The translations under genes were made by a program, and so were the position numbers. Of a stretch of 40,256 nt of DNA, positions 8,601 through 17,154 are shown piece after piece (within the stretch, counting starts at the first letter, position 1; each line of letters opens with the position of its first letter). The stretch comes from a virus: positions 1 through 40,256 of IMG/VR virus record IMGVR_UViG_3300025896_000060; one strand, given 5' to 3'. Under the pieces are notes generated by a model. The model worked only from the letters and a program-made list of their open reading frames with translations, made no database searches and was not told where the DNA came from.

Positions 8601-8824
8601 TCAGGGTCCGGCATAAGATCATCTCTATTGGCACCACCAAACAGTAGATGCAACTGCTCTAGTTCAGCAGCAGCTTGAAATCCCTCTAGGAGGGGTGTTT
8701 CATCTGCCTTCTGGTCTAGCTCAATCTCAGCCAGCTTAACCGCTGTGTCCGGTAGGACCTCATTCGGTTGGGCAGCACTTAGCAGCCCTTCCTTAGGTAC
8801 GGCTGTATTCAGCAATTCATCCAT
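5627..8824 (-). CDS. Internal virion protein (gp16 position)
   Basis: A 1065-residue protein in the place of T7 gp16, the ejected core protein that helps form the trans-envelope DNA channel. It follows the gp15-like gene by ten bases and precedes the fibre, as in T7. It is shorter than T7 gp16 (1318), and I do not see the N-terminal lytic transglycosylase domain, so a murein-cutting activity is not supported. Hydrophobic Gly/Ala-rich stretches appear around residues 130-180 and 205-222. The central and C-terminal parts are long, charged and helical. The start at 8824 has a GGATG run just upstream. Confidence 0.88.
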   Translation of the reverse strand: MDELLNTAVPKEGLLSAAQPNEVLPDTAVKLAEIELDQKADETPLLEGFQAAAELEQLHLLFGGANRDDLMPDPDFNGFDKAQWATLTDGLPEQYHNAFGDATSYNEALAMRGRFMRDQALEAKLAPMGATGMGLRIAAGFTDPEAWALTIGTEGLMAPYVLANRLTRTAKVVRAGLLSSASSAAVELAKSTTRPTIESDDVLFAAVAGFAMGAPFGFLGKAEGSAFMEANNKLLKEMEVGQVTGEMPVSIGPRSASAAASPGVKESEPLTAEAFLDSVGPTENTPFGSFRVDMASALKNDENQVFRAMGNILFDDPLGTPRETATAWQNVEMGTRLNQFYRAVEENYNNGYLKGKGWLDANSISTRNGFFEEVTRVVRGGNSDNPYVNNMANEFRRQFDELLELAKMPKAREGIENPAVKGFEDIDQNPYYITRVWEEGKLNSLRDEFGDKNLKGFLAQAIVRGSNDVELDEAEKIADHLMKVVSRSRYSRGVPVNRILSKDQADSLIEFLKDETDLDDADITSFAESITGGKGDGVSPRAKRRIRLDENFRATVGTSKLGVSKELSVSDFLNNDSERLFHAYVRQMTGQISLARQGITSKADYQNLLTNAEKEARNVRQKKTTFDRNKQIAEMTWKWLHGHSLEDDPGGIASSLMRQVRDFNYARTMSNGGLASIPELGEAAGQLGWKAILTHVPEMKRMMTRMANGDLEDDLSNQLEIMFGGVGSTRLTTPVTNRMDEAGFGAAQDFPWMQKTDQALQYTRRLANDLNFMNAVNQSLQRLTLKGIMQRFVNMAAGGKINAQRMKDIGLPDEMLQRVLTQVKANVRTQKSLLSDRKVKWVDEEAWRRADPESFEAFRIAGNRLARRIVQEADFGETPRWVHGTWQKVMFQLRSFMLTSWAKKTLYGLKTQDSEAFNSFIYTSAIAGMTYMVRTHLALAGDENRSKLLKERLSPSAIGKASFQNGGYSSIIPMTADTAAVWAWGDPAFSYRTTGLDANIITGNPTYDLGKSLFNATSNAVQAATQSDQKFTKSDARSLQNLFIYNKIMGVAQISNMLINELPEK

Positions 8825-8834
8825 GTTTCATCCG

Positions 8835-10994
8835 TTATTTGTCAAAGGTAGGTGCGGTAATAAAGTCGGGGATTGTAATGTCAGCGAAGGGGTTAACTTC
8901 ACTACGAATCCTATCCGCCTTATTCCTCTTAGTAATCTTCTTGTTGAGTTCCTTGCGCTCATCTTCTGAGGCGGTTTCTCTATACTTCTTTTCAGCTTCG
9001 GCAATAGTCATCTTGCCGCCAGGGGCAATCACGACACCGCCCTCACGGAACACCCAAATATCATTGGAGCTTCTCGCTGGGCTGAACTCAATATCATCCT
9101 CGGCATACTCTGGGTGTGCCTTCTTGAATTGTTCAACTTGCCATGTAGCAATCTTGCTCAAGTAATCAGCATCATTAGGGTCCTGAGGGAGATTGGTGGT
9201 CTTACGGACCAGGGTGTTATTAACACGTACCCAGTTCTTAGTTACACCTTCTTGTGCTCTCTCAATAGCCACATCCTTGTCCAGGCCAATCTTGCCCAGA
9301 GTCTCAGCGTAGCGTTGCATATCAGACATAACAGCACCGAAGTTAGATACACCTTCCCAGTCAGCCCACATAGTTGCAGGGTTGGCTCGAACGGTATCTA
9401 CAGCATCATTGATAGCTTTAGCACGGCCTGACGATTGGTAGGCATCATAGACCTCTCGGTTATTGAATGCCTCTCGTACAGTTTGCCACGCATCAGGGAC
9501 AGTCACATTACCAGTCTCAGTGAGAGCTGCAACAGCCTCATAGAACTGCTCAGTAGCACTATCCGCATAGGAGCTGATAGCTACGTTCTTAGCCTTTAGC
9601 TTCTGGTATGTTGAGAAGCCATCTTGGAATGTCTGAGGCATCTCTTTGGCATCAGCCATAGTACCTGTAGCTACGCCAGCAGCTAGTAGGTTCTTGAAGG
9701 GTTCGTAAGGCTCACCATTGTTAGCAGCCATAGTGACAATATCATTGAACTTCTGTTCGTCATCACGAGCAGGGTCATTCGCAATGGCAGATGCCTTAGC
9801 GTTGATAGCCTTCTTCTTCAGTGATGGGTCTTGGATAGCCCATGCTTGTCCTCTATCTAAGAGTTGGATAGCCTGGCCAACTTGTTCACTCTCTTCACGT
9901 TCTTTCTTAGCCTTCTCACCTTGAGAGCGTTGGGCATTTAAGTTTGTAGTGATGAGTGATTGCAGAGTGTCCGCAGCCTTAATACCGAATGGTGCATACA
10001 CCTTGTAGGCATTAGGGATGTCAAGTGTACCAGCAGCGGCATCAGCTTGGAGCTTAGCTTGCTGCTCTAGGGTTTTGTAGTTGTAATCACGCAGATACTC
10101 GTTCTGCTTCTTTTCCTTTTCGGTACGTGCGCTCTCAATGAGGGCATTCGCAGCCTTACCTTGAGGACCGGCCTTGTTAGCCAGGGGAGGAATAACTTGT
10201 CCCTCAACACCAATACGAGGTTCGTTTACAAGAGCTGTAACGACAGCCTCATTACCATCAGTGGCGTACCGCTGGGCGATCTGTAGGACCAGTCCATCCA
10301 TCTCCCCAAGGGGGATGTTGAACATCTTGGGACCAGCTTCGTACCACTTACGGATACTCTCAGCGACAGCCTTGGGGCCACCACTCTTCACAGCTTCAGC
10401 ATCATTCCACATAGTGTCGATGATGTTGGTGAACTTGGTCTCTTGGAACTCTTTAGCCTTCATCCTTTCAACTTGGTCAAGAAGGCTTTGTCGCCCTTGC
10501 TCAACAGTAGTCAGATAGGAAGAAGTGAAGTTAGGGTCAGTGACTTCTTCTAAGTCAGCATTGACACCTTCATCTACGAATGCACCAAGGTCTCCCGTGT
10601 TGTAATCGAAGTCGGTCTCAATGCGAGTGCTGAGGTCACGGATACGCTCACGCGCAGCGGACACACCAGCTAGCTTATTAAAGTTGTTAACATAGAACTC
10701 AGAGTTATTCTCCGCCAGCTTACCAGCCTTCACAGCTTCACGCTGTTCAGCGGGAGACATCTTATAGAAGTCCCTCTGGGCCTGAGCCTCTTGTTGTTCT
10801 TGGAATATCTTTAGTTCATCATCCAGGTAACCTCTTAGGGCTGGCTGCACTGTTTCCAATGAGGCAGCTAGGTCTAGGAAAGTGTTAGTCTTGGCTGGCT
10901 GTCTAGCAGCAACAGCGGTATCAACCGGAGCAGCCACAGGGCGGATAGCTTCAGGTGATACGTTGAAGTCCGATTGGACTCTCTTCTGTACCAT
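8835..10994 (-). CDS. Internal virion protein (T7 gp15-like)
   Basis: 719 residues against 747 in T7 gp15. It is a highly charged, largely helical protein, rich in Gln, Glu and Lys, without membrane segments, consistent with the tube-forming ejection protein of the core. The gene begins at a TAATG junction with the gp14-like gene and ends just before the gp16-like gene. The family call rests on size, composition and exact gene order; no catalytic motif is expected. Confidence 0.88.
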   Translation of the reverse strand: MVQKRVQSDFNVSPEAIRPVAAPVDTAVAARQPAKTNTFLDLAASLETVQPALRGYLDDELKIFQEQQEAQAQRDFYKMSPAEQREAVKAGKLAENNSEFYVNNFNKLAGVSAARERIRDLSTRIETDFDYNTGDLGAFVDEGVNADLEEVTDPNFTSSYLTTVEQGRQSLLDQVERMKAKEFQETKFTNIIDTMWNDAEAVKSGGPKAVAESIRKWYEAGPKMFNIPLGEMDGLVLQIAQRYATDGNEAVVTALVNEPRIGVEGQVIPPLANKAGPQGKAANALIESARTEKEKKQNEYLRDYNYKTLEQQAKLQADAAAGTLDIPNAYKVYAPFGIKAADTLQSLITTNLNAQRSQGEKAKKEREESEQVGQAIQLLDRGQAWAIQDPSLKKKAINAKASAIANDPARDDEQKFNDIVTMAANNGEPYEPFKNLLAAGVATGTMADAKEMPQTFQDGFSTYQKLKAKNVAISSYADSATEQFYEAVAALTETGNVTVPDAWQTVREAFNNREVYDAYQSSGRAKAINDAVDTVRANPATMWADWEGVSNFGAVMSDMQRYAETLGKIGLDKDVAIERAQEGVTKNWVRVNNTLVRKTTNLPQDPNDADYLSKIATWQVEQFKKAHPEYAEDDIEFSPARSSNDIWVFREGGVVIAPGGKMTIAEAEKKYRETASEDERKELNKKITKRNKADRIRSEVNPFADITIPDFITAPTFDK

Positions 10995-11548
10995 TATTGT
11001 ACTCTCCCACTTCTGGACGGTGCGGCCTTAGAGCCGTATCTGTCGTAAGCATCCAGAGAGCCAGCACCAATCTGAAGGGCAGTACCCAATAGTGATGGTG
11101 TATTAGGAAGAGGCATAGAGTTAATTCTACTTTGACCTTGGGCCACAATGCCCTGAGCTTCCAGGTCTCTTTGTTGCTGGTTATAATCCATATTAGTTTC
11201 GAGGCTCTCAAGGTAGCGCGACTCTTCTTTTGAATAATCATTCAGAAGGGCATCTACAGAGAGACCTGATACGCCAGCTTCACCAGCACTCACACGAGCA
11301 CGGGCTTCAGCTTTCAATCGTTCACGTTGAACCTCTTGTGCCTTCTGTGAGGCAGCATCTCTCTCCTGCTGTCCCTGGATACCCAGTTGAGCAAGGTTGA
11401 TACGGGTGGATTCATTTACTGAACGAGCTGTAGCAGCGTTTGCTTTAGCTTGTTGGCTAGCCATTTGCGATTGGCCAACGTAACTAGCTACCCCTTGGGC
11501 AGCAGTTAGGCCGATGCTAACGGCCATAAGGGTGGTTGGTTCACACAC
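10994..11548 (-). CDS. Internal virion protein (T7 gp14-like)
   Basis: 184 residues against 196 in T7 gp14, the ejection protein placed in the outer membrane pore. The N-terminus (about 1-30) is Ala/Gly-rich and mildly hydrophobic, followed by a long Gln/Ala/Arg-rich helix (about 30-115) and a Ser/Gly-rich tail. The start at 11548 overlaps the end of the preceding gene by eight bases, and the stop shares TAATG with the gp15-like gene. Order and size support the call. Confidence 0.88.
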   Translation of the reverse strand: MCEPTTLMAVSIGLTAAQGVASYVGQSQMASQQAKANAATARSVNESTRINLAQLGIQGQQERDAASQKAQEVQRERLKAEARARVSAGEAGVSGLSVDALLNDYSKEESRYLESLETNMDYNQQQRDLEAQGIVAQGQSRINSMPLPNTPSLLGTALQIGAGSLDAYDRYGSKAAPSRSGRVQ

Positions 11549-12005
11549 GGCATAGCCTCATAAATTGTATAAATGGTCGTTGTTCGACTCCCCACTTGGG
11601 GCGGAGTCCGATGAAGGTGAAACCCATCCATTGCAGCCATCTAATATGCACATGGTTTCTCGCATCAACAAAGTTGGTGAGAACGGTATAGCCTTCTTGT
11701 AATTCTTGTAGTGAGTCCTTTGCTTCTCGCAGGAACTTCACTGAGTATTTCTCTAGGGCATCCGTGGCGGTCATCCATGGGATACCCATTTGGGGATGCC
11801 CAGGCATAGTGACCACACCCCACATAGCGATATAACCATCTTCATCTTTAGCAACGAAGCACTTATGAGAGGCCCTAACACTATCCATAAGACAGTCTTT
11901 AGGGTCCTCTCCAAGTGAAGCCTGTATCTCGGCCATATCCGCCTTGCGTAGGAGTGGAGCCATAAGCTCCGCATCTTGTGTGGTAGCAGGGGAAATAGTT
12001 ATCAT
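11541..12005 (-). CDS. gp13-like protein, GNAT-fold type
   Basis: 154 residues in the position of T7 gp13 (138). The opening (MITISPATTQDAELMAPLLR) and the segment NHVHIRWLQWMGF are typical of acetyltransferase-like folds and also resemble T7 gp13, which helps assemble or stabilise the internal core. Enzymatic acetyl transfer is not implied, because the acetyl-CoA loop (Q/R-x-x-G-x-G/A) is not clear. Start and stop overlap both neighbours by a few bases, showing tight coupling. Confidence 0.82.
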   Translation of the reverse strand: MITISPATTQDAELMAPLLRKADMAEIQASLGEDPKDCLMDSVRASHKCFVAKDEDGYIAMWGVVTMPGHPQMGIPWMTATDALEKYSVKFLREAKDSLQELQEGYTVLTNFVDARNHVHIRWLQWMGFTFIGLRPKWGVEQRPFIQFMRLCRV

Positions 12006-14383
12006 GAGATACGCTTTGCTCTATCGTGGTAGAAACCTTCCCATTCGAGGGAGGTAATGAACATGGGTAGGTGAGAATCCGCAACAATTTCAATCTCTGT
12101 CTTGGTGTTCTCAGCCTGGACAGGGAACTTAAATCTCCCAGTCTCAATGGCCACAGCACCTATGATATTGTTCACAGAGCCAAGGACTCGGCCTGAGAAA
12201 ATGTAGGTGTAAGTATCACGACCCAGCGGAGTAACATTCACTCTGAAGTAACCTGTACGGTCATAGTTCAGAGCACCATTACGAAGCTGAAGCCTACCCT
12301 CTAGAACAGCTACCACGGCATTCCCTACGTTCTTCCTAATGAGGAGCGTTGAAGGGACATAGCGTGACGCAAAGTTTCTTCCAAAGTAATACTTGGTAGT
12401 TCTATGGTCACCAGATACAGTGATAGTAGTGGCTGAGGCAAACTCAAAGGGAAGCATGTATCCCTCAGGGTTGCCGAGGTTAGTATTACCACCTCTAACC
12501 ACAAGGGTATGTGTATCCGATGTAGCAGCAGAGAATGGGATTGTGATAGTTGTGACATCCGTTCCTGCATCGTAGGATTCTGAGCATTGAGCTTCAGTAA
12601 CCCTTCTATCCAGGTACGTGATATAGTCTGAGTCAGTATCAGCAGCACCGGACTCAACAGCAATACGTTCCATGTAGCAGCCATCAGATCTCTGGATAAC
12701 CAGATAGAGGGTGCTCTCAATGAACTCAGCTGCGAGTAAAGTATCAGTTGATGGGAAGGTCCACTTGGACCATGAAGATTGTAGCTTAGTATTACCTTGC
12801 CAGTAGAACTTATAGACATAGACAGAGTTAACATCACCGCTAGTCAGGAGGCAGATTAAGTCCTCGTTGGTAGCAGCGGCCATGCTGAATACACCGGCAG
12901 GGATGTAGCGTGGAACGTGGGATGTAATCTCAGAAGCGTCATTGACTTGTAGATCATTGTCAGTGAAGTATTCTAAGACCGAAGCCCAGGGTCCCTTGGG
13001 GGCAACAAAGTAAACATTCTTGCCTGAGCCAACAGGCTTACAATCTCTTACAGTCTCAAATTCAGTCGTTGGTGTAATTGATACCGTTCGTGGGGCCAGA
13101 ATATCTGAGCCAGTCAGAATGAACTGAGTCTGGTCAGAGTTAAGAAGAAGGCTCTCATTGTACGGAATGGCGCTACGAAGGATTGATACCTTAACGTGAG
13201 CAGCCGCAACATCAATGGGGTCATCATCTAGCAACTGGGTAGCAGTAGCTTGGAAGAACCTGAAGAAGTCCCCAGCGCCGGACATAATCACATTCTCATT
13301 CGACAGGAAACCTAAGCGGTTCTTGAAGAAGAATGTATCTGTGATTTTGTTTCCAATGAAGGAGGGGTTAGGGTTGCTATCTAGGTCACCCGCATTGCGA
13401 TCAACCCAGGTAGCTCTCTTGAAAGTAAAGTCACCACTAGATTCCCGCACGAGGATGTGGGGCATTGTAGCTGGGTTTAACTTATATACAATACCAGGGG
13501 CTACAGCTTCAGCCCATACACCGTTATATGTACCACCTGAGTTATTCGATGTAACGAACTTCACATAGTAGTCATCAACATTGGACTCTACAGAACCAAC
13601 AATCTTAACATTGAAGTTCTCAATAGCCTTATAGGGCAAGTCAGAGAATGACTGTACGCTATCCTTGATGACGCTCATGGCTGTACCGCCAAGGCCATCC
13701 TCAGCAACAATAGAGAAATCTCCAGAGGTCTTGGTGAGGTAGATAACTGAACCTAAGTTCGTGATTGTGTAGCTACCACCAATCGCTGTAACCAAGTCGT
13801 TGTACAACTCATTAGCAATATAGGCAGTGTCAATGTTGGCCGTGTGGGAAGCCGAAGAACCATCAGGGGTTTGATATGAGGCTACAGTTGAGCCACCGAT
13901 CTTGATGGTGTAGGTCTTACCATAGTTCCCTTGCTGGACCCAGATAAGAGCTTCCTTTGGACGGGCCGTAGAAGTGGCCGCATCCATAGCAGCAGTAATC
14001 TCTTGGTTCACTACGAAGGTATAATCAGCAACAGTAAGGCATTTAAATTTGGTCTTTGGACTTGAGCAGTTTAGATAACCTTTGCCATCTGGGAAGGCTA
14101 CCGTCTTAGCTGTGCCATCAATATCATAAACAAACAAATCATCATCCACGATCACTACTTGGTAGCGTTCAGTGGTATCACGATTAATTGTGTGCAGCTT
14201 AGCAGATGTGAAGTTACTTGAACTAAACTTAGCTATGTGTTTGGTCGGGGGCCTACGCGAGAGAGCATCAACTGTACTTGAGTAGCAGTTCTCTTGCTCT
14301 TCAGCTTGGCTTGCCAAACGGAGATTGTAAGGCTGTTGGCTTACGCCATTAATTAAATTTGGGATTGTATTAGATACCAGCAT
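12002..14383 (-). CDS. Tail tubular protein B (T7 gp12-like nozzle)
   Basis: 793 residues from the ATG at 14383; T7 gp12 has 794. The start was chosen because MLVSNTIPNLINGVSQQP is the conserved gp12 opening, while the longer frame to 14503 lies inside gp11. The N-terminus continues with a RRP motif (SRRPPTKHI) typical of this family. The protein forms the tail nozzle below the adaptor ring. It overlaps the gp11-like gene by 14 bases and ends in an ATGA overlap with the gp13-like gene. The ribosome binding site is weak, suggesting coupling to gp11. Confidence 0.95.
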   Translation of the reverse strand: MLVSNTIPNLINGVSQQPYNLRLASQAEEQENCYSSTVDALSRRPPTKHIAKFSSSNFTSAKLHTINRDTTERYQVVIVDDDLFVYDIDGTAKTVAFPDGKGYLNCSSPKTKFKCLTVADYTFVVNQEITAAMDAATSTARPKEALIWVQQGNYGKTYTIKIGGSTVASYQTPDGSSASHTANIDTAYIANELYNDLVTAIGGSYTITNLGSVIYLTKTSGDFSIVAEDGLGGTAMSVIKDSVQSFSDLPYKAIENFNVKIVGSVESNVDDYYVKFVTSNNSGGTYNGVWAEAVAPGIVYKLNPATMPHILVRESSGDFTFKRATWVDRNAGDLDSNPNPSFIGNKITDTFFFKNRLGFLSNENVIMSGAGDFFRFFQATATQLLDDDPIDVAAAHVKVSILRSAIPYNESLLLNSDQTQFILTGSDILAPRTVSITPTTEFETVRDCKPVGSGKNVYFVAPKGPWASVLEYFTDNDLQVNDASEITSHVPRYIPAGVFSMAAATNEDLICLLTSGDVNSVYVYKFYWQGNTKLQSSWSKWTFPSTDTLLAAEFIESTLYLVIQRSDGCYMERIAVESGAADTDSDYITYLDRRVTEAQCSESYDAGTDVTTITIPFSAATSDTHTLVVRGGNTNLGNPEGYMLPFEFASATTITVSGDHRTTKYYFGRNFASRYVPSTLLIRKNVGNAVVAVLEGRLQLRNGALNYDRTGYFRVNVTPLGRDTYTYIFSGRVLGSVNNIIGAVAIETGRFKFPVQAENTKTEIEIVADSHLPMFITSLEWEGFYHDRAKRIS

Positions 14384-14975
14384 ACGAGCGCCTATCCAGA
14401 GTTCTATAAACAGTATAAGAACCTGACAGGACATTACCGTTGCGCTGACGAGCAGCTTCTTTCCTGAAGATGGTACGAGCATTGCGCTCTTCCTCTTCAC
14501 CATAGCCAGTCAGTTCTTGTGAACCAATGCGGCGTTGTTGGAAGATACGAGCAGCTCTCATGGCGATATACGCCTTGGCAGCTTCAGGTAAATCCGAGAA
14601 TGGAAGAAGGATAATCAGCTCAGCTTTAATATCATAATCAAAGGAGAGAGTGTGGTTGTCAGCGTCATAGACGAGCAGCCCACGTTGGACCAGGTTCTTG
14701 TCTCTATCACTGCCATAGGGCATGAAGGAGATTGTATTGCTAGGGAGGTTAATGCGGTACGGAGCAGTAGGCTCTCGCACCAAGGCATAATCCTTTAGAG
14801 TATTGAAGTACCAGCCAGCCATTTGAATGGACCGACTAACTTCAGTGAGAACACTCTTAGCTGTGGCAACATCTTCCAAGCCGGAAGCGTCCAAGCTATT
14901 CACTGGGCTTTCGCCAATAGCTCCGAGCATAAGGTTCACTGCTTCTAATTCAGTGGTAGGGGTAACAGAAGTCAT
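14370..14975 (-). CDS. Tail tubular protein A (T7 gp11-like adaptor)
   Basis: 201 residues from the ATG at 14975, against 196 in T7 gp11. AAAGG lies a few bases upstream of this ATG; the extra 20 residues of the longer frame come from the terminator region. The family features are visible: ELEAVNLMLGAIGESPV near the N-terminus and RIFQQRRIGSQEL in the C-terminal half. It forms the dodecameric adaptor between connector and nozzle. It is the first gene after the capsid terminator, so it depends on readthrough, as in T7. Confidence 0.95.
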   Translation of the reverse strand: MTSVTPTTELEAVNLMLGAIGESPVNSLDASGLEDVATAKSVLTEVSRSIQMAGWYFNTLKDYALVREPTAPYRINLPSNTISFMPYGSDRDKNLVQRGLLVYDADNHTLSFDYDIKAELIILLPFSDLPEAAKAYIAMRAARIFQQRRIGSQELTGYGEEEERNARTIFRKEAARQRNGNVLSGSYTVYRTLDRRSYAGI

Positions 14976-14990
14976 TATTAACCTTTGCGT

Positions 14991-15032
14991 AAAAAATAGG
15001 AGAGGCCCCCAGGACGAACCTGAGAGCCTCCC
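14991..15032 (-). terminator. Strong terminator after the capsid gene (Tphi-like)
   Basis: On the minus strand there is a long GC-rich hairpin: GGAGGC, CTCAGG, loop TTCGT, CCTGGG, GCCTCTCC. It is followed at once by TATTTTTT. Its place between the capsid gene and gp11 is exactly that of the T7 late terminator, which lets capsid mRNA accumulate above the tail genes. Confidence 0.92.
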
Positions 15033-15061
15033 CAAGGAGGAACTTATTGTGTAAGCAGAAC

Positions 15062-16018
15062 TTACGGAGTAGCAGTACGGATTTGCACAGCCGACTCAGG
15101 ACGCAGTGGTGCGTGACCAACAGCGTACTTGCCGTACATGAGCGTACCCAGGCGGCGATAGTCGTAGTGCATTTCAGTTGCCAAGTCTAACAGCTTGACC
15201 GTAGCAGCGGCGCTCGTGTGAGCAACCAAGCAGGTCGTGTTACGGGCATCAACGGCTTGACGAGTAGCAGCACCACCAGCCGTAACACCAGTCGTGATGT
15301 TAGTCGTGGGGAGGTTGTTCGTCTTAACCAGGGTGACACCACCAACAGCATAAACCTTACCGCTAGCAACGCTACCGTTACCGCTGTTACCGAACTCAAC
15401 GTTCAGAACCTTCGAGCTGTTAGCCAGCAAGTAGTATTGGGCGGGTTTCAGGTATGCGAAGCGGCCTTCGCTAGGAACGTTCTTTTCATCCATAGCTTGA
15501 GCAGCGTCAAGGATAGCTTGGACCAGTGCATCAGCATCCGTGCCAGAGTTGGCCGAAGTGATGATTGTACCACCGTTATCACCAGTCAGAGTCGCGCTGG
15601 CTTGAGCAGCTTGAATCATCGTCTGGAGAACGTGCTTATCCATTTGGTTAGCCAGGGCTTCACCCATCTTCTTGGTATAAATACCACGAACATCAAAGTG
15701 AGTCTTAGCTTCGTCAATGTCAGCAATGAAGGCATCTGACAGCAGAATGTCGTTGATGGTTACAACGATTTCGCCGCTGTTGACAGCTTGGCCAAGAATT
15801 TCAGCACCAGGCGTATGATACGCAGCGGTGATGTTACCAACCTTCGGGAATTGTGCGCTCTTGCCTGAGGCAATCGTGCGGACCATGTGCTTGTCCATGG
15901 TGACAGTCGTTTGTTCAAAGGTCGCTAGAACTTCGCCAGCGAAAACTTTGAGGAATAGTGCATCTTTATCGGTATCACCGTTGATAGCACCAAACCGTGA
16001 GGGGGAGGCGTTTGCCAT
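15062..16018 (-). CDS. Major capsid protein (T7 gp10A-like)
   Basis: 318 residues with the HK97-type fold expected for T7-like heads (T7 gp10A 345). Recognisable segments are LKVFAGEVLATFEQ near the N-terminus, the E-loop region with GKSAQFPKVGNI, and DIDEAKTHFDVRGIYTKKMGEALANQMD in the spine-helix area. The C-terminus (YGKYAVGHAPLRPESAVQIR) is also typical. No readthrough or frameshift extension like T7 gp10B follows the stop. A 195-base hairpin-rich leader precedes the gene, and a strong terminator follows. Confidence 0.96.
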   Translation of the reverse strand: MANASPSRFGAINGDTDKDALFLKVFAGEVLATFEQTTVTMDKHMVRTIASGKSAQFPKVGNITAAYHTPGAEILGQAVNSGEIVVTINDILLSDAFIADIDEAKTHFDVRGIYTKKMGEALANQMDKHVLQTMIQAAQASATLTGDNGGTIITSANSGTDADALVQAILDAAQAMDEKNVPSEGRFAYLKPAQYYLLANSSKVLNVEFGNSGNGSVASGKVYAVGGVTLVKTNNLPTTNITTGVTAGGAATRQAVDARNTTCLVAHTSAAATVKLLDLATEMHYDYRRLGTLMYGKYAVGHAPLRPESAVQIRTATP

Positions 16019-16051
16019 AATTATATTACCTTGTGAAAGTTTTAATAAGAG

Positions 16052-16198
16052 GATTGAACCTCAATCAGACTCTCACACTTCACGCACAGGATTATCTCCC
16101 GCAGGAGGTCAAGGGTTGTGTGTGGTTGTTTTGATTAGTAGGTTGCTTCACCGTCTAGGAAGACAGTGTGAAGGGGAGGACAGTTAGCGTGTGTCCTC
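16052..16198. other. Three hairpins in the capsid leader
   Basis: The 195-base gap before the capsid gene holds three inverted repeats: GATTG/CAATC at 16052-16066, TTCAC/GTGAA with inner GTCT/AGAC at 16147-16172, and a perfect GAGGACA/TGTCCTC at 16176-16198. None is followed by a T-run. T7 mRNAs are cut by RNase III at such hairpins between genes, so processing or stabilisation of the capsid message is a reasonable inference. No small gene is visible here. Confidence 0.5.
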
Positions 16199-16213
16199 AA
16201 CACGTTTGGAGTA

Positions 16214-16741
16214 TTAGGCTCCGGCGACTGTAATCGTGAAGTCGTCTGAGACAGCTTGGCCGAACTCATCGGTTGCCGTGACCAGCACAGTGATAACACC
16301 AACGTTAGCCAGCAACGGAGTACCTGAGAAGGTGCGGGTTGAAGGCGTGAAGGTGAGCCATGCAGGAAGGGCAGCGCCGCTGGAGAGTGTAGCCGAGTAG
16401 GTGAGCGAGTCACCATCCGAAGCAACGTCACCATCAGCGAACGAGTTGGAAGCGAATTGGTAGCTGAACAGTACATCCTGTGTAGCATTCTGGTTGACCA
16501 GAGCGTTAGCAACAGTGGGAGCAGCGTTCAAGTCTGCGCTAGCCTTCAGGAAAGCGAAGAGGCGCTTAGCCAAATCTTCGGCTGGCATATTGAAGTACAC
16601 TGCACCAACACGAAGGGCGAAAGCGCCGTTATTCATGCGGGTCATTCTCAGTGACTCTACGCCAATTTCCTCAACGCCACGCTGAACAGTGGTTGTGACA
16701 CCGTTCGTGCGGATAGAAGTAGTAGGAGTGGTAATAGTCAT
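16214..16741 (-). CDS. Putative capsid decoration protein, Ig-like domain
   Basis: 175 residues. About residues 75-174 form a cadherin-like/He_PIG Ig domain: the core LPAWLTFTPSTRTFSGTP, followed by VLVTATDEFGQAVSDDFTITV. This is the standard sequence signature of that fold. The N-terminal 70 residues are different and could be a capsid anchor. Phage Ig domains often decorate capsids and bind surface glycans or mucus. The gene starts at a TAATG junction with the holin and lies just ahead of the capsid gene. T7 obtains a larger capsid form (10B) by frameshifting; here a separate Ig protein sits upstream instead. Confidence 0.82.
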   Translation of the reverse strand: MTITTPTTSIRTNGVTTTVQRGVEEIGVESLRMTRMNNGAFALRVGAVYFNMPAEDLAKRLFAFLKASADLNAAPTVANALVNQNATQDVLFSYQFASNSFADGDVASDGDSLTYSATLSSGAALPAWLTFTPSTRTFSGTPLLANVGVITVLVTATDEFGQAVSDDFTITVAGA

Positions 16742-17154
16742 TAATTGACACCTTTAATCTTTTCAGTTGTTCTCAAGTAGCCAAGACCTAAGAGGCCAAT
16801 TAGCACAGGAGAGAGTTCACCCATTCCCAACTCTGGGAGCTGGATGGGGTTCCCTGCGAGTGACGCAAAGAAGAGCATGATAGGCTGGAGCACATAAGCA
16901 TAAGCGTAAGCACTACCACACACCCATCCAATGAAGGGTCGCCAACCACTTACGAATAAGTTATTGCTGGCGGCTTCAATCTTGTTAATCTCCATCTGAC
17001 CTTGTGCAAGGTTAGTGGAAGCAGCGAGGGCAGCGAGTTCACCGGATTGCTGTAGCTCCATGAGTTTGAGCTTAGCTTCCGAATTGTTTGGGAAGATTTT
17101 ATCGAGAACCTTACTACCAAACTCGAAGGCGCTACCTAGTCCGGTTATATCCAT
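16741..17154 (-). CDS. Three-TM holin (GTA holin family type)
   Basis: 137 residues. The N-terminal half is soluble and helical (FPNNSEAKLKLMELQQSGELAAL is split across it), followed by the diagnostic SGWRPFIGWVC block near residue 69 and hydrophobic helices to about residue 128, then RTTEKIKG at the end. This is the pattern of the three-TM holin family known from gene transfer agents and many phages. It would permeabilise the inner membrane and release the lysozyme at 28.9 kb. It is joined by TAATG to the scaffold gene before and the Ig gene after, an unusual place for a T7-like holin. Confidence 0.88.
   Translation of the reverse strand: MDITGLGSAFEFGSKVLDKIFPNNSEAKLKLMELQQSGELAALAASTNLAQGQMEINKIEAASNNLFVSGWRPFIGWVCGSAYAYAYVLQPIMLFFASLAGNPIQLPELGMGELSPVLIGLLGLGYLRTTEKIKGVN

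Noticed and set aside
12325-12837. 170-residue minus-strand frame within the gp12 gene
   Set aside because: Ser/Leu-rich shadow of the gp12 coding sequence in another frame, with no start signal.
15062-16018. Possible frameshifted longer capsid form as in T7 gp10B
   Set aside because: No open extension follows the stop and the terminator begins within about 30 bases; the Ig gene upstream may serve that purpose instead.
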